Origin: Martelella limonii
GTDB lineage: Bacteria; Pseudomonadota; Alphaproteobacteria; Rhizobiales; Rhizobiaceae
Length of the DNA: 64,000 nucleotides
Assembly (NCBI RefSeq): GCF_013344475.1
Contig: NZ_JABUOU010000004.1
Coordinates: 271,286 to 335,285, forward strand
Reading direction: 5' to 3'
Numbering within the stretch: position 1 is the first letter of the stretch; every line of letters begins with the position of its first letter. Position numbers and translations under genes: made by a program. The notes beneath the pieces were generated by a model. The model was not told the DNA's origin and did no database searches. It was given only the letters and a program-made list of their open reading frames with translations. Positions 15,410 to 24,347 of the stretch are shown here, piece after piece.

Positions 15410-17241
15410 TGAGCAATGCTGCGGATTCCATCGGCCGAACGGCCGCTTCAAGCTGGACCACGAGGCTGAAATACCGGACGCGGATCGCCATGCGAGAGCC
15501 GACGACCCTGATCGGCCTGCTCATGGCACTTCTTTTCACCTACCTGATCGTCGTTCCGATTATCTCGATCCTGCTCGACGCTGTGCAGACCCAGTTCGGC
15601 GATGCCCGGCGCACCGGCACCGCCGTCGGCGAGTGGACCGGCTATTACCTGCACAGGACCTTCTTCTCGCCCGTCGCCCGCGACATGTTCTGGGAGCCTT
15701 TGCAGAACACGCTCAGCGTCGCCTTTGGCGCGATCGTCGTCTCCGTCATCGTCGGCGGCATCCTCGCCTGGCTGATCAGCCGCACAGACATGTTTGCCCG
15801 GCGCTGGTTCGCAACCGCGCTGATCGTTCCCTACATGCTGCCGGCCTGGACCTTCGCGCTGGCCTGGACCACGCTTTTCAAGAACCGCACGGTCGGCGGC
15901 CAGCAGGGCTGGCTTGAGGCCATGGGTTTTTCGCCGCCGGACTGGCTGGCCTATGGCCAGGTGCCGATCACTGTCATCCTGGCGCTGCACTATACGCCCT
16001 TCATCATCCTTCTGTTCGGCAGCGCGCTGCGCCGCTTCGACAGCCAGCTCGAGGACAGCGCACGGATGCTCGGCGCAAGCCGCGGCCGGATTGCGTGGTC
16101 GATCATCTTGCCGCTGATGAAGCCCGCGCTGATCTCGGCCATCGTGCTGATCTTCGCCAAATGCCTCGGCGAGTTCGGTGTTGCCTATGTGCTGGGGCTG
16201 CCTGTGAAGTTCGACGTGCTTGCCACCTCGCTTTATCGCAATCTCGGCTCGCGCCAGACGGGCGTTGCCGGCGTGCTGGCCGCCTCGATCATGATCCTCG
16301 GCATCATGACGCTGCTGATCGATGCCTATCTGATCCGCGAGGCCCGCAGGTTCGTCACCGTCGGCTCCAAGGGATCGATGAACCGCCTGAGCCGGTTGCG
16401 CGGCATGCGGCTGCCGGCAACCGGCTTTGCCGCCTTCATCTTCCTCATCAGCGTCGGACTGCCGGTGCTGACCCTGTTCCTGTCGACCATCATGAATGTC
16501 CCTGCGCGTTTCACCTGGGACAATTTCACGCTCGACTACTGGCTTGGGACAAACCTCGACACCGTCGCGCTGCAACAGGGCATTCTGCTGACGCCAGAGC
16601 TTTGGAACGCTGCGTGGAACACCTTGTGGATCGTCGGTTCCGCATCGGTCGTGTCGGGTCTCTTGGGCCTGCTCGTCGGCTACGCCGTGGTGCGCACGCC
16701 GCTGCGTCCGCTCGGAAGCTTTCTCAGGCAGGTGACCTTTTTCCCCTATCTGGTGCCGGGCATCGCCTTCGCTGCCGCGTATCTCTCGCTGTTTGCCGTG
16801 CAGCGCGGACCGATACCGGCGCTTTACGGGACCATGGCAATCCTGATCCTGGCGCTGATTGCCGACCAGATGCCCTATGCCTCGCGCGCCGGCATTTCGG
16901 CGATGATGCAGCTCGGCAAGGAGCCGGAGGAGGCAGCCCAGGTCGCCGGATCGAGCTGGTTCCATCGCATGACCCGCATCGTGGTGCCGATCCAGAAGGG
17001 GTCGCTGGTAACCGGCGTGCTGCTGCCGTTCATCTCGGGCATCAAGGGCCTCAGCCTGTTCGTCGTGCTGGCCGTGCCCTCGACCGACGTGCTGACGACC
17101 TATTCGCTGCGGCTCGTCGACTACAACTACACCCAGGCCGCCAATGCGGTGGTCCTGATCGTCGCGGGGCTCGCCTATTTCGGCACGCTCGCCGCACAGA
17201 AACTCACCAAGACAAATCTCGCCGAAGGCCTGGGAGGGTAA
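15409..17241 (+). CDS. ABC transporter permease, two fused membrane domains (AfuB/FbpB-like)
   Basis: This 610-aa inner-membrane protein contains two BPD-type permease domains in one chain. Each half carries an EAA-type coupling loop: LEDSARMLGASRGRIAWSII and PEEAAQVAGSSWFHRMTRIV. About twelve membrane helices are visible. The start at 15409 (MSNAADSIG) is chosen because it overlaps the leader ORF stop. The frame is open back to 15286, but nothing there looks like a start with a ribosome site. Fused permeases of this kind serve ferric, sugar-phosphate and related type I importers. The downstream phosphatases favour a phosphorylated organic solute. Confidence 0.9.
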   Translation: MSNAADSIGRTAASSWTTRLKYRTRIAMREPTTLIGLLMALLFTYLIVVPIISILLDAVQTQFGDARRTGTAVGEWTGYYLHRTFFSPVARDMFWEPLQNTLSVAFGAIVVSVIVGGILAWLISRTDMFARRWFATALIVPYMLPAWTFALAWTTLFKNRTVGGQQGWLEAMGFSPPDWLAYGQVPITVILALHYTPFIILLFGSALRRFDSQLEDSARMLGASRGRIAWSIILPLMKPALISAIVLIFAKCLGEFGVAYVLGLPVKFDVLATSLYRNLGSRQTGVAGVLAASIMILGIMTLLIDAYLIREARRFVTVGSKGSMNRLSRLRGMRLPATGFAAFIFLISVGLPVLTLFLSTIMNVPARFTWDNFTLDYWLGTNLDTVALQQGILLTPELWNAAWNTLWIVGSASVVSGLLGLLVGYAVVRTPLRPLGSFLRQVTFFPYLVPGIAFAAAYLSLFAVQRGPIPALYGTMAILILALIADQMPYASRAGISAMMQLGKEPEEAAQVAGSSWFHRMTRIVVPIQKGSLVTGVLLPFISGIKGLSLFVVLAVPSTDVLTTYSLRLVDYNYTQAANAVVLIVAGLAYFGTLAAQKLTKTNLAEGLGG

Positions 17242-17244
17242 GCG

Positions 17245-18360
17245 ATGCCGGGAATTACGCTGAAGAATATCAAGAAGAGCTACGGCGCCTATGAGGCGAT
17301 CCATCACCTGGATCTTGCCGTCGCGGACGGAGAATTCCTGTGCCTTCTGGGGCCCTCGGGCTGCGGCAAGACCACAACGCTCAGGATGATCGCGGGGCTC
17401 GAAAACCTGTCCAGCGGTGAGCTCAAAGTGGGCGATCGCGTCGTCGATTGCCCCGAGACCGCAACCTTCATCGCGCCGGAAAAGCGCGGCATGGGCCTGG
17501 TGTTCCAGAGCTACGCGCTCTGGCCGCATCTGACCATCGAGCAGAATGTCGAATTCGGCCTGAAGCTGCGCAAGGTCGCAAAGGCCGAGCGTCAGAAGCG
17601 CACCGCCGAGGTGATGGAGGCGCTCGGCATCGGCAAATACGGCAAGCGTTATCCGTCCCAGCTTTCGGGCGGACAGCAGCAGCGCGTGGCGCTTGCACGA
17701 ATGCTGGCCGTCAACCCGAGCGTCCTGTTGCTCGATGAGCCGCTGTCGAACCTCGATGCCCGACTACGCCTCGAAATGCGCGCGGAGTTGAAGCGGATCC
17801 ACGAGCAGTTCTCAACCACCATCGTCTTCGTCACCCATGACCAGTGGGAAGCGATGACGCTTGCCGACACGATCGCGGTGATGAACGAAGGCACGCTGCA
17901 GCAGCTTGGCTCGCCCGACGACATTTACGAACGGCCCGCAAACCGCTTCGTCGCGGAATTCGTGGGTTCGCCTCCGATCAACATCCTCGACTTCCAGAAA
18001 GAGGATGAGCTGGTCCAGAACCTCAAGCGCTTCCTTTCGCGACGCCACCCGGAGATCAAGGCCATCGGCTCGGTCGGCATCCGGCCGGAAGCGATATCAC
18101 TCGTCCACGGCAAGGATGACCTTGCCGACAGCGACTTCGGCGCACCGGCGCGGGTTGCCGCGATCCTGCCCACAGGCGGAAGCTGGATAATCGAGCTCGA
18201 GACCGGCAACGAGGTGATTTTCATGAACACCCATGTCGCGCCCGCCGTGCGCGAGGGCGAGCGCGCGTATTTCCGCGTTCAGGCCCGCGCACTCAACGTC
18301 TTCGATGCCAAGGGCGACCGGATACACGCGGCAGACCAGGTTCTGGCCGCCGCGGCGTGA
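17245..18360 (+). CDS. ABC transporter ATP-binding protein (FbpC/AfuC/PotA type)
   Basis: This 371-aa ATPase powers the permease encoded just upstream, three bases away. Walker A is GPSGCGKT (residues 36-43), the signature LSGGQ (140-144), Walker B LLLDEP (161-166), and the switch His is in FVTHDQWEAM. The C-terminal 130 residues form a TOBE-type regulatory domain (VGIRPEAISL). All catalytic motifs are intact. The ribosome site GGGAGGG lies within the permease stop region, implying coupled translation. Confidence 0.93.
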   Translation: MPGITLKNIKKSYGAYEAIHHLDLAVADGEFLCLLGPSGCGKTTTLRMIAGLENLSSGELKVGDRVVDCPETATFIAPEKRGMGLVFQSYALWPHLTIEQNVEFGLKLRKVAKAERQKRTAEVMEALGIGKYGKRYPSQLSGGQQQRVALARMLAVNPSVLLLDEPLSNLDARLRLEMRAELKRIHEQFSTTIVFVTHDQWEAMTLADTIAVMNEGTLQQLGSPDDIYERPANRFVAEFVGSPPINILDFQKEDELVQNLKRFLSRRHPEIKAIGSVGIRPEAISLVHGKDDLADSDFGAPARVAAILPTGGSWIIELETGNEVIFMNTHVAPAVREGERAYFRVQARALNVFDAKGDRIHAADQVLAAAA

Positions 18361-18388
18361 ACCACATTTTTCTAGGGAGGAGAAAGAG

Positions 18389-19510
18389 TTGAACACAAAT
18401 CATAAAACCGTCACCGCGCTCCTGGCATTGCCCATCGCTTTCGCGCTTTGCGGCGCGGTCAAAGCCGATGACGGCACTTTCGACCTCGACGCGCTCATCG
18501 AGGCCGCCCGTGCAGAGCCGCCGATCACAGTCTATGCAGTGACCGGCAAGATCGTCGGCACCGCCGAGGCCTTCACCGCGCTCTACGGCGTCGAGGCCAC
18601 CGGCAAGAAGGTGAACGAGGCCGATCAGATCGACCTGATGATCCGCGAATACCAGGCCGGCAATATCGTTGGCGATCTGAGCATTGCTGCCGATGTCGGC
18701 TCGATCATGGGGCAGCTGATCCCGGAGGGCATTGTCACCAGCTGGCTTCCGCCGGATCTGGCAGCCAACATCCCCGAGGGGCAGCGGGACCCGCTGGTGG
18801 TGGTTTCCGACCCCCATGTCTGGGCCTATTCCACAGAGGCCTATGACGCTTGCCCGGTCGACAATATCTGGGCGCTGACCGAGCCGGAATGGCACGGCAA
18901 GATCGCCATGCTCGACCCGCTGGTGAAGCCGAACTACGCCGACTGGTTCAACCAGCTCGAAACCCATCACGACGACGCAATGGCAGCCGCCTATGAGGCC
19001 CATTTCGGCAAGGCGATCGATCGGTCGGAAGAAAGCGCGACCCAGCAATGGGTGCGGATGTACGCGGAAAACGCGCCGCTTCTCGGCGACAGCACCTCGG
19101 TTGCAGAAGCCGTGGGCGCAGTCGGCCAGAAGGAGCCTTTCTTCGGCATCATGTCCACCGCCAAGTTCCGCTCCAATGAGAGCGGCGAAACCGCGCTCGG
19201 CATCTGCGGCAGCTTGCAGCCCTTCTCCGGCTGGCTCTATCCCGGTCTCGCCGTGATGGCCGCCGATACGGACAGCCCGAACGCAGCGAAACTGTTTGTC
19301 CATTACCTGCTCAGCGAGGACGGCATCGCGCCGATGTCGGTCGACGGCAAGGTCTCGTCGAACAGCGCCGTTCCTGCAAACCCGGAAGAAGTGTCGGGCG
19401 TGGCTGACTTCATGGACGACCTGATGGTCTACGACACCGCGACTGCGGCCGACGATTTCGACAAGCGCCAGGATTGGCAGGATTTCTGGCGCATCCACTA
19501 CAGCCGGTAA
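18389..19510 (+). CDS. Periplasmic binding protein 1 of ABC importer
   Basis: This is an extracellular solute-binding protein of the FbpA-like (iron-type) fold, 373 aa, delivering ligand to the fused permease. The start is TTG 18389 (MNTNHKTVTALLALPIAFAL): GGGAGGAGAAAG lies just before it and a signal peptide follows at once. The mature protein begins near DDGTFDLDALIEAARAE. No adjacent Tyr-Tyr pair of the ferric-binding type is present. A METHHDDAMAAAYEAHFGK-like segment (ETHHDD) is shared with paralogue 3. It ends in DWQDFWRIHYSR, a tail common to all three paralogues. Ligand is inferred to be a phosphorylated organic compound. Confidence 0.88.
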   Translation: MNTNHKTVTALLALPIAFALCGAVKADDGTFDLDALIEAARAEPPITVYAVTGKIVGTAEAFTALYGVEATGKKVNEADQIDLMIREYQAGNIVGDLSIAADVGSIMGQLIPEGIVTSWLPPDLAANIPEGQRDPLVVVSDPHVWAYSTEAYDACPVDNIWALTEPEWHGKIAMLDPLVKPNYADWFNQLETHHDDAMAAAYEAHFGKAIDRSEESATQQWVRMYAENAPLLGDSTSVAEAVGAVGQKEPFFGIMSTAKFRSNESGETALGICGSLQPFSGWLYPGLAVMAADTDSPNAAKLFVHYLLSEDGIAPMSVDGKVSSNSAVPANPEEVSGVADFMDDLMVYDTATAADDFDKRQDWQDFWRIHYSR

Positions 19511-19515
19511 CGGCC

Positions 19516-19536
19516 GGCCCGCGGGAGGAGCGGGCC
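19516..19536 (+). other. Intercistronic hairpin after binding protein 1
   Basis: GGCCCGC (19516-19522) pairs with GCGGGCC (19530-19536) around the loop GGGAGGA. It begins five bases after the stop and has no T-run, so it is more likely to protect the upstream mRNA 3' end than to stop transcription. Confidence 0.6.
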
Positions 19537-19567
19537 GCAATCATTTCAACGGGAGGAGAGGAAAGAC

Positions 19568-20677
19568 ATGAAACGGTTTGTTCTGAAATCCACCGGCGCT
19601 CTCGCGCTTTGCCTGATGGCAATGGGCGCCCACGCCGAGGAATTCGACCTCGACGCACTGATCGAGGGGGCGAAGGGAGAGCCTCAGCTGACTGTGTTCG
19701 ACAGCACCGGCAAGATCGTGGCGATGGCGGAGAATTTTTCCGGAAAATACGGCGTTGACGCTGTCGGCCAGAAGGTCAAGGCCCATGCGCAGCTCGAGAT
19801 GATGGCGCGCGAGGCGATGGCCGGAAACGTGCAGGGCGACGTGTCGATCATTTCGGATGCGCCGGCGGCGATCGCGGAACTGCTGCCGAATGACTTCGCC
19901 GTCAGCTGGGTACCGCCGGATCTCGCCGGTGTGATCGAGGCGCGCTATCAGGACCCGCTCGTGGTGGTCACCATGGCCAATGTCTGGACCTACAACACCG
20001 AGCTCTACGACAGCTGCCCCGTCTCGAACGTCTGGGAACTGACCCAGCCGGAATGGCACGGCAAGGTCGCCATGCAGGATCCCCTGAACAAATCGGTCTA
20101 CACCGACTGGTTCAACCAGATGGAATCCCATGGCAACGACCAGCTCGCCGCTGCCTATGAGGACTTTTTCGGCAAACCGATCGACACATCCGAGCAGAGT
20201 GCCACGGAACAATGGGTCGCCATGCTTGCGGCCAACGCACCGCTTCTCGGCGGCTCCGACAGCAATGCGGCAGAGGCTGTCGGCGCACCGGGCCAGAAGG
20301 AAGGCTTCATGGGCCTGATGAGCTCCGCCAAGTACCGCGACAATGCCGACGCCGACTACAAGCTCGGCCTTTGCGACGGGATCGAACCATGGCTGGGCTT
20401 CACCAATGCCGGCGTCGGTCTGATTGCCAAGGGCACGGACAGTCCGAACGCGGCCAAGCTGTTCATTCATTACGTGATGACGGCCGAGGGCATCGCCCCC
20501 CAGGCAGATGACGGCAAGAAATCCGCCAATACCGAGGTCGCCCTTCCTGACGACGAGCCGTCCGGCATCGGCGCCGCCTGGGATCAACTGCTGACCTACG
20601 ACCTGTCCACCGCGATGGAAGATTACGACACCCGTCAGGACTGGCAGGATTTCTGGCGTCTGAACTACGCCCGCTGA
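19568..20677 (+). CDS. Periplasmic binding protein 2 of ABC importer
   Basis: This is the second tandem paralogue, 369 aa, with signal peptide MKRFVLKSTGALALCLMAMGAHA and mature start EEFDLDALIEGAKGEPQ. The motif DSTGKIVAMAENFSGKYGVDAVGQKVK is nearly the same as in paralogue 3. The region that reads HHD in paralogues 1 and 3 is HGN here (MESHGNDQLAAAYEDF), which may alter ligand choice. The ribosome site is GGGAGGAGAGGAAAGAC. The tail DWQDFWRLNYAR is conserved. Confidence 0.88.
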   Translation: MKRFVLKSTGALALCLMAMGAHAEEFDLDALIEGAKGEPQLTVFDSTGKIVAMAENFSGKYGVDAVGQKVKAHAQLEMMAREAMAGNVQGDVSIISDAPAAIAELLPNDFAVSWVPPDLAGVIEARYQDPLVVVTMANVWTYNTELYDSCPVSNVWELTQPEWHGKVAMQDPLNKSVYTDWFNQMESHGNDQLAAAYEDFFGKPIDTSEQSATEQWVAMLAANAPLLGGSDSNAAEAVGAPGQKEGFMGLMSSAKYRDNADADYKLGLCDGIEPWLGFTNAGVGLIAKGTDSPNAAKLFIHYVMTAEGIAPQADDGKKSANTEVALPDDEPSGIGAAWDQLLTYDLSTAMEDYDTRQDWQDFWRLNYAR

Positions 20678-20684
20678 GCGAACA

Positions 20685-20709
20685 GGCCGGGCGGACAAAC
20701 CGCCCGGCC
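20685..20709 (+). other. Intercistronic hairpin after binding protein 2
   Basis: GGCCGGGCGG (20685-20694) pairs perfectly with CCGCCCGGCC (20700-20709) around the loop ACAAA. It has no T-run and starts eight bases after the stop, the same placement as the hairpin after paralogue 1. Confidence 0.65.
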
Positions 20710-20731
20710 ATCACAAGGGAGGAGAACCGAG

Positions 20732-21850
20732 ATGATGAACATGACGCATATACGAACGGGCATGACCGTCCTGACGCTGACGGCCGCCATTGCCGCGCCG
20801 GCGCTGGCGCAGGATTTCGATCTCGACGCGCTGGTCGAGGCCGCAAGAAGCGAACCACAGCTGACCGTCTATGACAGCACCGGCAAGATCGTGGAAATCG
20901 TGGAAAATTTCGCCGGAAAATATGGGGTGGACGCCATCGGCCAGAAGGTGAAGGCGACGTCGCAGCTCGAAATGGTGATCCGGGAATCGCAGGCCGGAAA
21001 CGTCCAGGGCGACGTTCTGATGATCACCGACGCGCCGGCAGCGCTTGCCCAGCTCATCCCCGAAGACTTCGTCTACAGCTATCTGCCGCCCGACATGGCG
21101 GACGTGATCCCCGAAAGCTATCAGGATCCGCTGACCGCGACCACGAATGCCAATGTGTTCGCCTACAACACCGAGGTCTATGACGCCTGCCCGGTCGACA
21201 ATATCTGGGCGTTGACGGATCCTGAATGGAACCGGCGTTTCGCCATGATCGATCCCTTGTCCAAGTCGAGCTACACAGACTGGTTCAGCCAGATGGAAAG
21301 CCATCATGACGAGGCGGTGCGAGCGGCCTACGAGGCCCATTACGGCAAGCCGCTTGAAACCGATTTCGACAGCGCGACCAAGGCGTGGGTCGCAGCGATC
21401 GGCGCAAATGCGCCGCTGGTGACGGAAGGGGACGACAACACCTCAGCCGCCGTCGGCGCGCCCGGCCAGGACGCACCGTTCTTCGGACTGATGTCGTCTG
21501 CCAAGTTCCGCGACGTCGAGGACAAGGGCCACAAGATGGCGATCTGCGATACGCTCGAACCCTGGGTCGGCTGGACCTATTCCAAGCTCGCCCTGATCGC
21601 TTCCGGTACCGACAGCCCGAACGCCGCCAAGCTTTTCATCCACTACATCCTGACCGAGGAAGGCATTGCGCCGCAGATGGTCGATGGCAAGGTGCCGACC
21701 AACACCACGATCGCGATGCCTGCCGATGAGCCCTCCGGCATTGTCGACCTGTGGGACAACCTGCAGGCCTACGATTCCAGGACCGGACTGGACGATTGGG
21801 ACAGCCGCCAGGACTGGCAGGATTTCTGGCGCATCCACTACAGCCGCTGA
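20732..21850 (+). CDS. Periplasmic binding protein 3 of ABC importer
   Basis: This is the third tandem paralogue, 372 aa. A signal peptide ends in IAAPALAQ, and the mature protein starts DFDLDALVEAARSEPQ. It keeps DSTGKIVEIVENFAGKYGVD and MESHHDEAVRAAYEAHYGK, and ends in DWQDFWRIHYSR. It is closest to paralogue 2 in the N-terminal lobe. ATG 20732 follows GGGAGGAGAACCGAG; the internal ATGs 20735 and 20741 are weaker choices. One permease and one ATPase with three receptors suggests a transporter fed by several related ligands. Confidence 0.88.
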   Translation: MMNMTHIRTGMTVLTLTAAIAAPALAQDFDLDALVEAARSEPQLTVYDSTGKIVEIVENFAGKYGVDAIGQKVKATSQLEMVIRESQAGNVQGDVLMITDAPAALAQLIPEDFVYSYLPPDMADVIPESYQDPLTATTNANVFAYNTEVYDACPVDNIWALTDPEWNRRFAMIDPLSKSSYTDWFSQMESHHDEAVRAAYEAHYGKPLETDFDSATKAWVAAIGANAPLVTEGDDNTSAAVGAPGQDAPFFGLMSSAKFRDVEDKGHKMAICDTLEPWVGWTYSKLALIASGTDSPNAAKLFIHYILTEEGIAPQMVDGKVPTNTTIAMPADEPSGIVDLWDNLQAYDSRTGLDDWDSRQDWQDFWRIHYSR

Positions 21851-21866
21851 TCTCCTCGGCCGCCAC

Positions 21867-21893
21867 GCCCCGGGCTCCCGCTGAGCCCGGGGC
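21867..21893 (+). other. Intercistronic hairpin after binding protein 3
   Basis: GCCCCGGGCT (21867-21876) pairs with AGCCCGGGGC (21884-21893), a perfect 10-bp stem with a 7-base loop and no T-run. It lies 17 bases after the stop of the last binding-protein gene and before the first phosphatase gene. Confidence 0.65.
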
Positions 21894-21917
21894 CATGACA
21901 ACGAAGGACGCTTTCGA

Positions 21918-22787
21918 ATGACTGCCATCGCCGACACAGAGATCCCCTCGCCCGCCCGCCTTCGCGCGGTGGCGGAAAACGTGGCCCGGGCCGCGGGTTC
22001 GCCCCTGACTGCGGTGTTTCGCGCCGACATGACCGTGGACTACAAGGCCGATCTGCACGATCCGGTAACGGTGCATGACAAGCGGACCGAAGCGACAATC
22101 CGAAAGCAGTTGCTGGCCGAGGTTCCCGGATCCGCCATCGTCGGCGAGGAAGGTGGTGAAATCGGCAGCGGCCCGGTCAAATGGTATGTCGATCCGATCG
22201 ACGGCACCTCGAACTTCGCCGCCGGCCTCGCCTTCTGGTGCGTCTCGATCGGCGCCGTGGTCGATGGCCGGATCGTCGCCGGCGCGGTCTACGACCCGAT
22301 GTCCGACACGATGTTTTCCGCCGACAGCGACGGCGCCTGGCTTGATGGCGCGCCGCTCATTTGCCCTGAGGCCCGCGAGGAAGCGCGCGCGACGCTGATC
22401 ACCGGCTATCCCGTTCAGCGCGACTTCCGCCTGGAAGGTCGCGAGGCGGCGCTTGCCGGGCTCGGCGATCTGATCTCCGCCTTTTCGTGCCTGCGCCGCC
22501 CCGGCAGCGCCGCCCTCAGCCTCTGCCATGTCGCGGCTGGCTGGGCGGATGCGGCGGCCGGCTTCGGCGTCAACGCGTGGGACGTCACCGCCGCAATCCT
22601 GATTCTGGAACGCGCCGGCGGCAGCTATCGCCCCCTGACACTCGGCAAGCAGCCCGACGGAGCGCCGGCCCATCATTGCCCGGGTTACGTCGCACACGGG
22701 CCGGGCGCCCGTTTTTCAACCCTCGACCGCGTCGCGGACGGCGTGGATTCGCGTCGTCGCGCAGGCGCCATGGCCCCTGCCCTGTGA
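21918..22787 (+). CDS. Inositol-monophosphatase-family phosphatase 1
   Basis: This is a Mg2+/Li+-sensitive phosphatase of the IMPase superfamily, 289 aa, which hydrolyses small phosphomonoesters in the cytoplasm. Metal-binding motifs are GEEGG (76-80) and WYVDPIDGTSNF (89-100, with Asp92, Asp95 and the DGT loop), and the C-terminal metal Asp is in NAWDVTAAIL. It is 67 bases after the last binding protein and 70 before a second IMPase. The natural substrate could be an inositol phosphate, a sugar phosphate or another monoester; the ABC context points to an imported one. It is only distantly similar to its neighbour, so this is not a recent duplication. Confidence 0.9.
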   Translation: MTAIADTEIPSPARLRAVAENVARAAGSPLTAVFRADMTVDYKADLHDPVTVHDKRTEATIRKQLLAEVPGSAIVGEEGGEIGSGPVKWYVDPIDGTSNFAAGLAFWCVSIGAVVDGRIVAGAVYDPMSDTMFSADSDGAWLDGAPLICPEAREEARATLITGYPVQRDFRLEGREAALAGLGDLISAFSCLRRPGSAALSLCHVAAGWADAAAGFGVNAWDVTAAILILERAGGSYRPLTLGKQPDGAPAHHCPGYVAHGPGARFSTLDRVADGVDSRRRAGAMAPAL

Positions 22788-22857
22788 CGGACGGGCCCTT
22801 CACAAACATCAAAACACTGGCGCCCCGACGCCACCTCTTAAATGGAGTCTCTCCTGC

Positions 22858-23697
22858 ATGAGCAAAGCAGCCACAGACAAGCAAATCGACGATCGCGCCG
22901 ACCTTTGCCTTTCCCTTGCCCGAAGCGCGGGCCGGATCGCGCTCGACGGTTTTCGCCGCCGAGAATCCGAAGAGATCGCGATGAAGGGATCGCAGGATTT
23001 CCTGACCGAGACCGACGCCGCCGTCGAGGCGCATCTGAAGTCGCGCCTTGCTGAGGCCTTGCCCGAGGATGAATTCCTCGGTGAGGAAACCGGCGGCGCG
23101 GTGAGCGGGCGTTCGGTCTGGGTTGTCGATCCGATCGACGGAACCGCCAATTTCGCCCGCGGCATTCCGCATTTCTGCATTTCCATCGCCTATGTCCGCG
23201 ACGGCATCACCGAGATCGGCGCAATCTTCGCCCCGGCGACGAACGAACTCTGGTTTGCCCGGCGCGGCGCAGGGGCAAGCTGCAACGACCGGCCGATCCG
23301 GGTTGCGGGAACCCGCAGCTTCTCGGCCGCCTGCCTGGAACTCGGGTGGAGCAATCGACGCCCGCAGAAGGACTATATCACGGTCATGAACCGGCTGCTG
23401 GATCACGGCGCCAATGTCCGCCGCGGCGCCTCGGGGGCGCTCGGGCTTGCCTATGTCGCCGATGGCCGCTCCGACGGCTATGCCGAGCTTCACATGAATG
23501 CCTGGGATTGCCTGGCCGGTCTGCTGCTGGTCGAGGAGGCCGGCGGACGGGTCAGCGACCTGCCGGAAGATGGTCTCGGCCACGGAGGCCCTGTGCTGGC
23601 CGTCGTGCCGGCCCTGGCCCCGGAAGTCAGCGCGGCGACCGGCATCATGCTGGCATCGCTTTCGAATGAAACTGATCGCGCAAGGATGATCGCATGA
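22858..23697 (+). CDS. Inositol-monophosphatase-family phosphatase 2
   Basis: This is the second IMPase-superfamily enzyme, 279 aa. Motifs are KGSQDFLTETD (43-53), GEETGG (75-80), WVVDPIDGTANF (88-99) and NAWDCLAGLLLVEEAGG near the C-terminus, so all metal ligands are in place. It resembles classic SuhB-type inositol-1-monophosphatase more than its neighbour does. The ribosome site is GGAGTCTCTCCTGC. It overlaps the following phosphatase gene by four bases (ATGA). Two IMPases in one operon suggest two phosphate positions or two related substrates. Confidence 0.9.
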   Translation: MSKAATDKQIDDRADLCLSLARSAGRIALDGFRRRESEEIAMKGSQDFLTETDAAVEAHLKSRLAEALPEDEFLGEETGGAVSGRSVWVVDPIDGTANFARGIPHFCISIAYVRDGITEIGAIFAPATNELWFARRGAGASCNDRPIRVAGTRSFSAACLELGWSNRRPQKDYITVMNRLLDHGANVRRGASGALGLAYVADGRSDGYAELHMNAWDCLAGLLLVEEAGGRVSDLPEDGLGHGGPVLAVVPALAPEVSAATGIMLASLSNETDRARMIA

Positions 23698-24347
23698 ACC
23701 AGGTCCGCCCCATGCCCAAATCGCCCCACTATGACCGTCCCGAAATCAGCCTGATCGAAGAGCGGCTTGAGCCCTATGGCGTCGCCCTCTATGTCGGCGG
23801 CCGCGAGGGCATGTCGAACCTGCCTCTCTTGCGCGCGCACAACATCACCACCGTGGTGAACTGCGCCGTCAATCTCGACATCAACGTCGTCGATGCCCCT
23901 GACCCGTCTATGGAAGACGGTCACCTGACCTATGGCCACGGCGCCTATCGCTATTACAAGCTCGGCCTCGTCGACGGCGCGGGCAACGCGGATACCATGG
24001 TTCTCGCCGGTTATTACCAGCTGCTTGGCGCGCTGTCGCAAATCCTGCCGAACCGGCCTTCGTATCCGCTGCGCGAGCGCGGCAACATCCTGGTGAACTG
24101 CCGTGGAGGACGCAGCCGCTCGGTGGCGCTCGTGGCTTTGCTGCTGCACAAGCAGATGCCCGATCGCTACCCGACGCTCGACGCCGCGCTCGACCATGTC
24201 CGCACAAGGCGCGAACTGCGCCCCGACGAATGGTTCGAGGCGCCGAAGCCGATGCTCGTCGAGGCGACGCGCAAGGCCTCGGCCTGGATCGACCGGATCG
24301 GCCACCGCGACCCCGAGCACCCGGACAATGACGGCCACGCCCAATGA
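23694..24347 (+). CDS. Cysteine-based (dual-specificity-type) phosphatase
   Basis: This 217-aa protein has the PTP-superfamily loop CRGGRSRS: nucleophile Cys136 and Arg142, followed by Ser143. An upstream Asp in the stretch YKLGLVDGAGNAD is a candidate general acid. It looks like a compact dual-specificity phosphatase without extra domains. In an operon of small-molecule phosphatases it more probably acts on a phosphorylated sugar or polyol than on proteins, but protein tyrosine dephosphorylation cannot be ruled out. It is coupled by ATGA overlaps at both ends. Confidence 0.85.
   Translation: MNQVRPMPKSPHYDRPEISLIEERLEPYGVALYVGGREGMSNLPLLRAHNITTVVNCAVNLDINVVDAPDPSMEDGHLTYGHGAYRYYKLGLVDGAGNADTMVLAGYYQLLGALSQILPNRPSYPLRERGNILVNCRGGRSRSVALVALLLHKQMPDRYPTLDAALDHVRTRRELRPDEWFEAPKPMLVEATRKASAWIDRIGHRDPEHPDNDGHAQ

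Noticed and set aside
15448-17529. 693-codon minus-strand frame opposite the ABC permease and ATPase start
   Set aside because: Its translation is charged and repetitive, as expected for the complement of membrane-helix codons. The plus strand has clear permease and ATPase motifs.
18389-21850. Ferric iron ABC transporter
   Set aside because: The fold and fused permease are iron-transporter-like, but none of the three binding proteins has an adjacent Tyr-Tyr pair, and the operon contains only phosphate-ester hydrolases.
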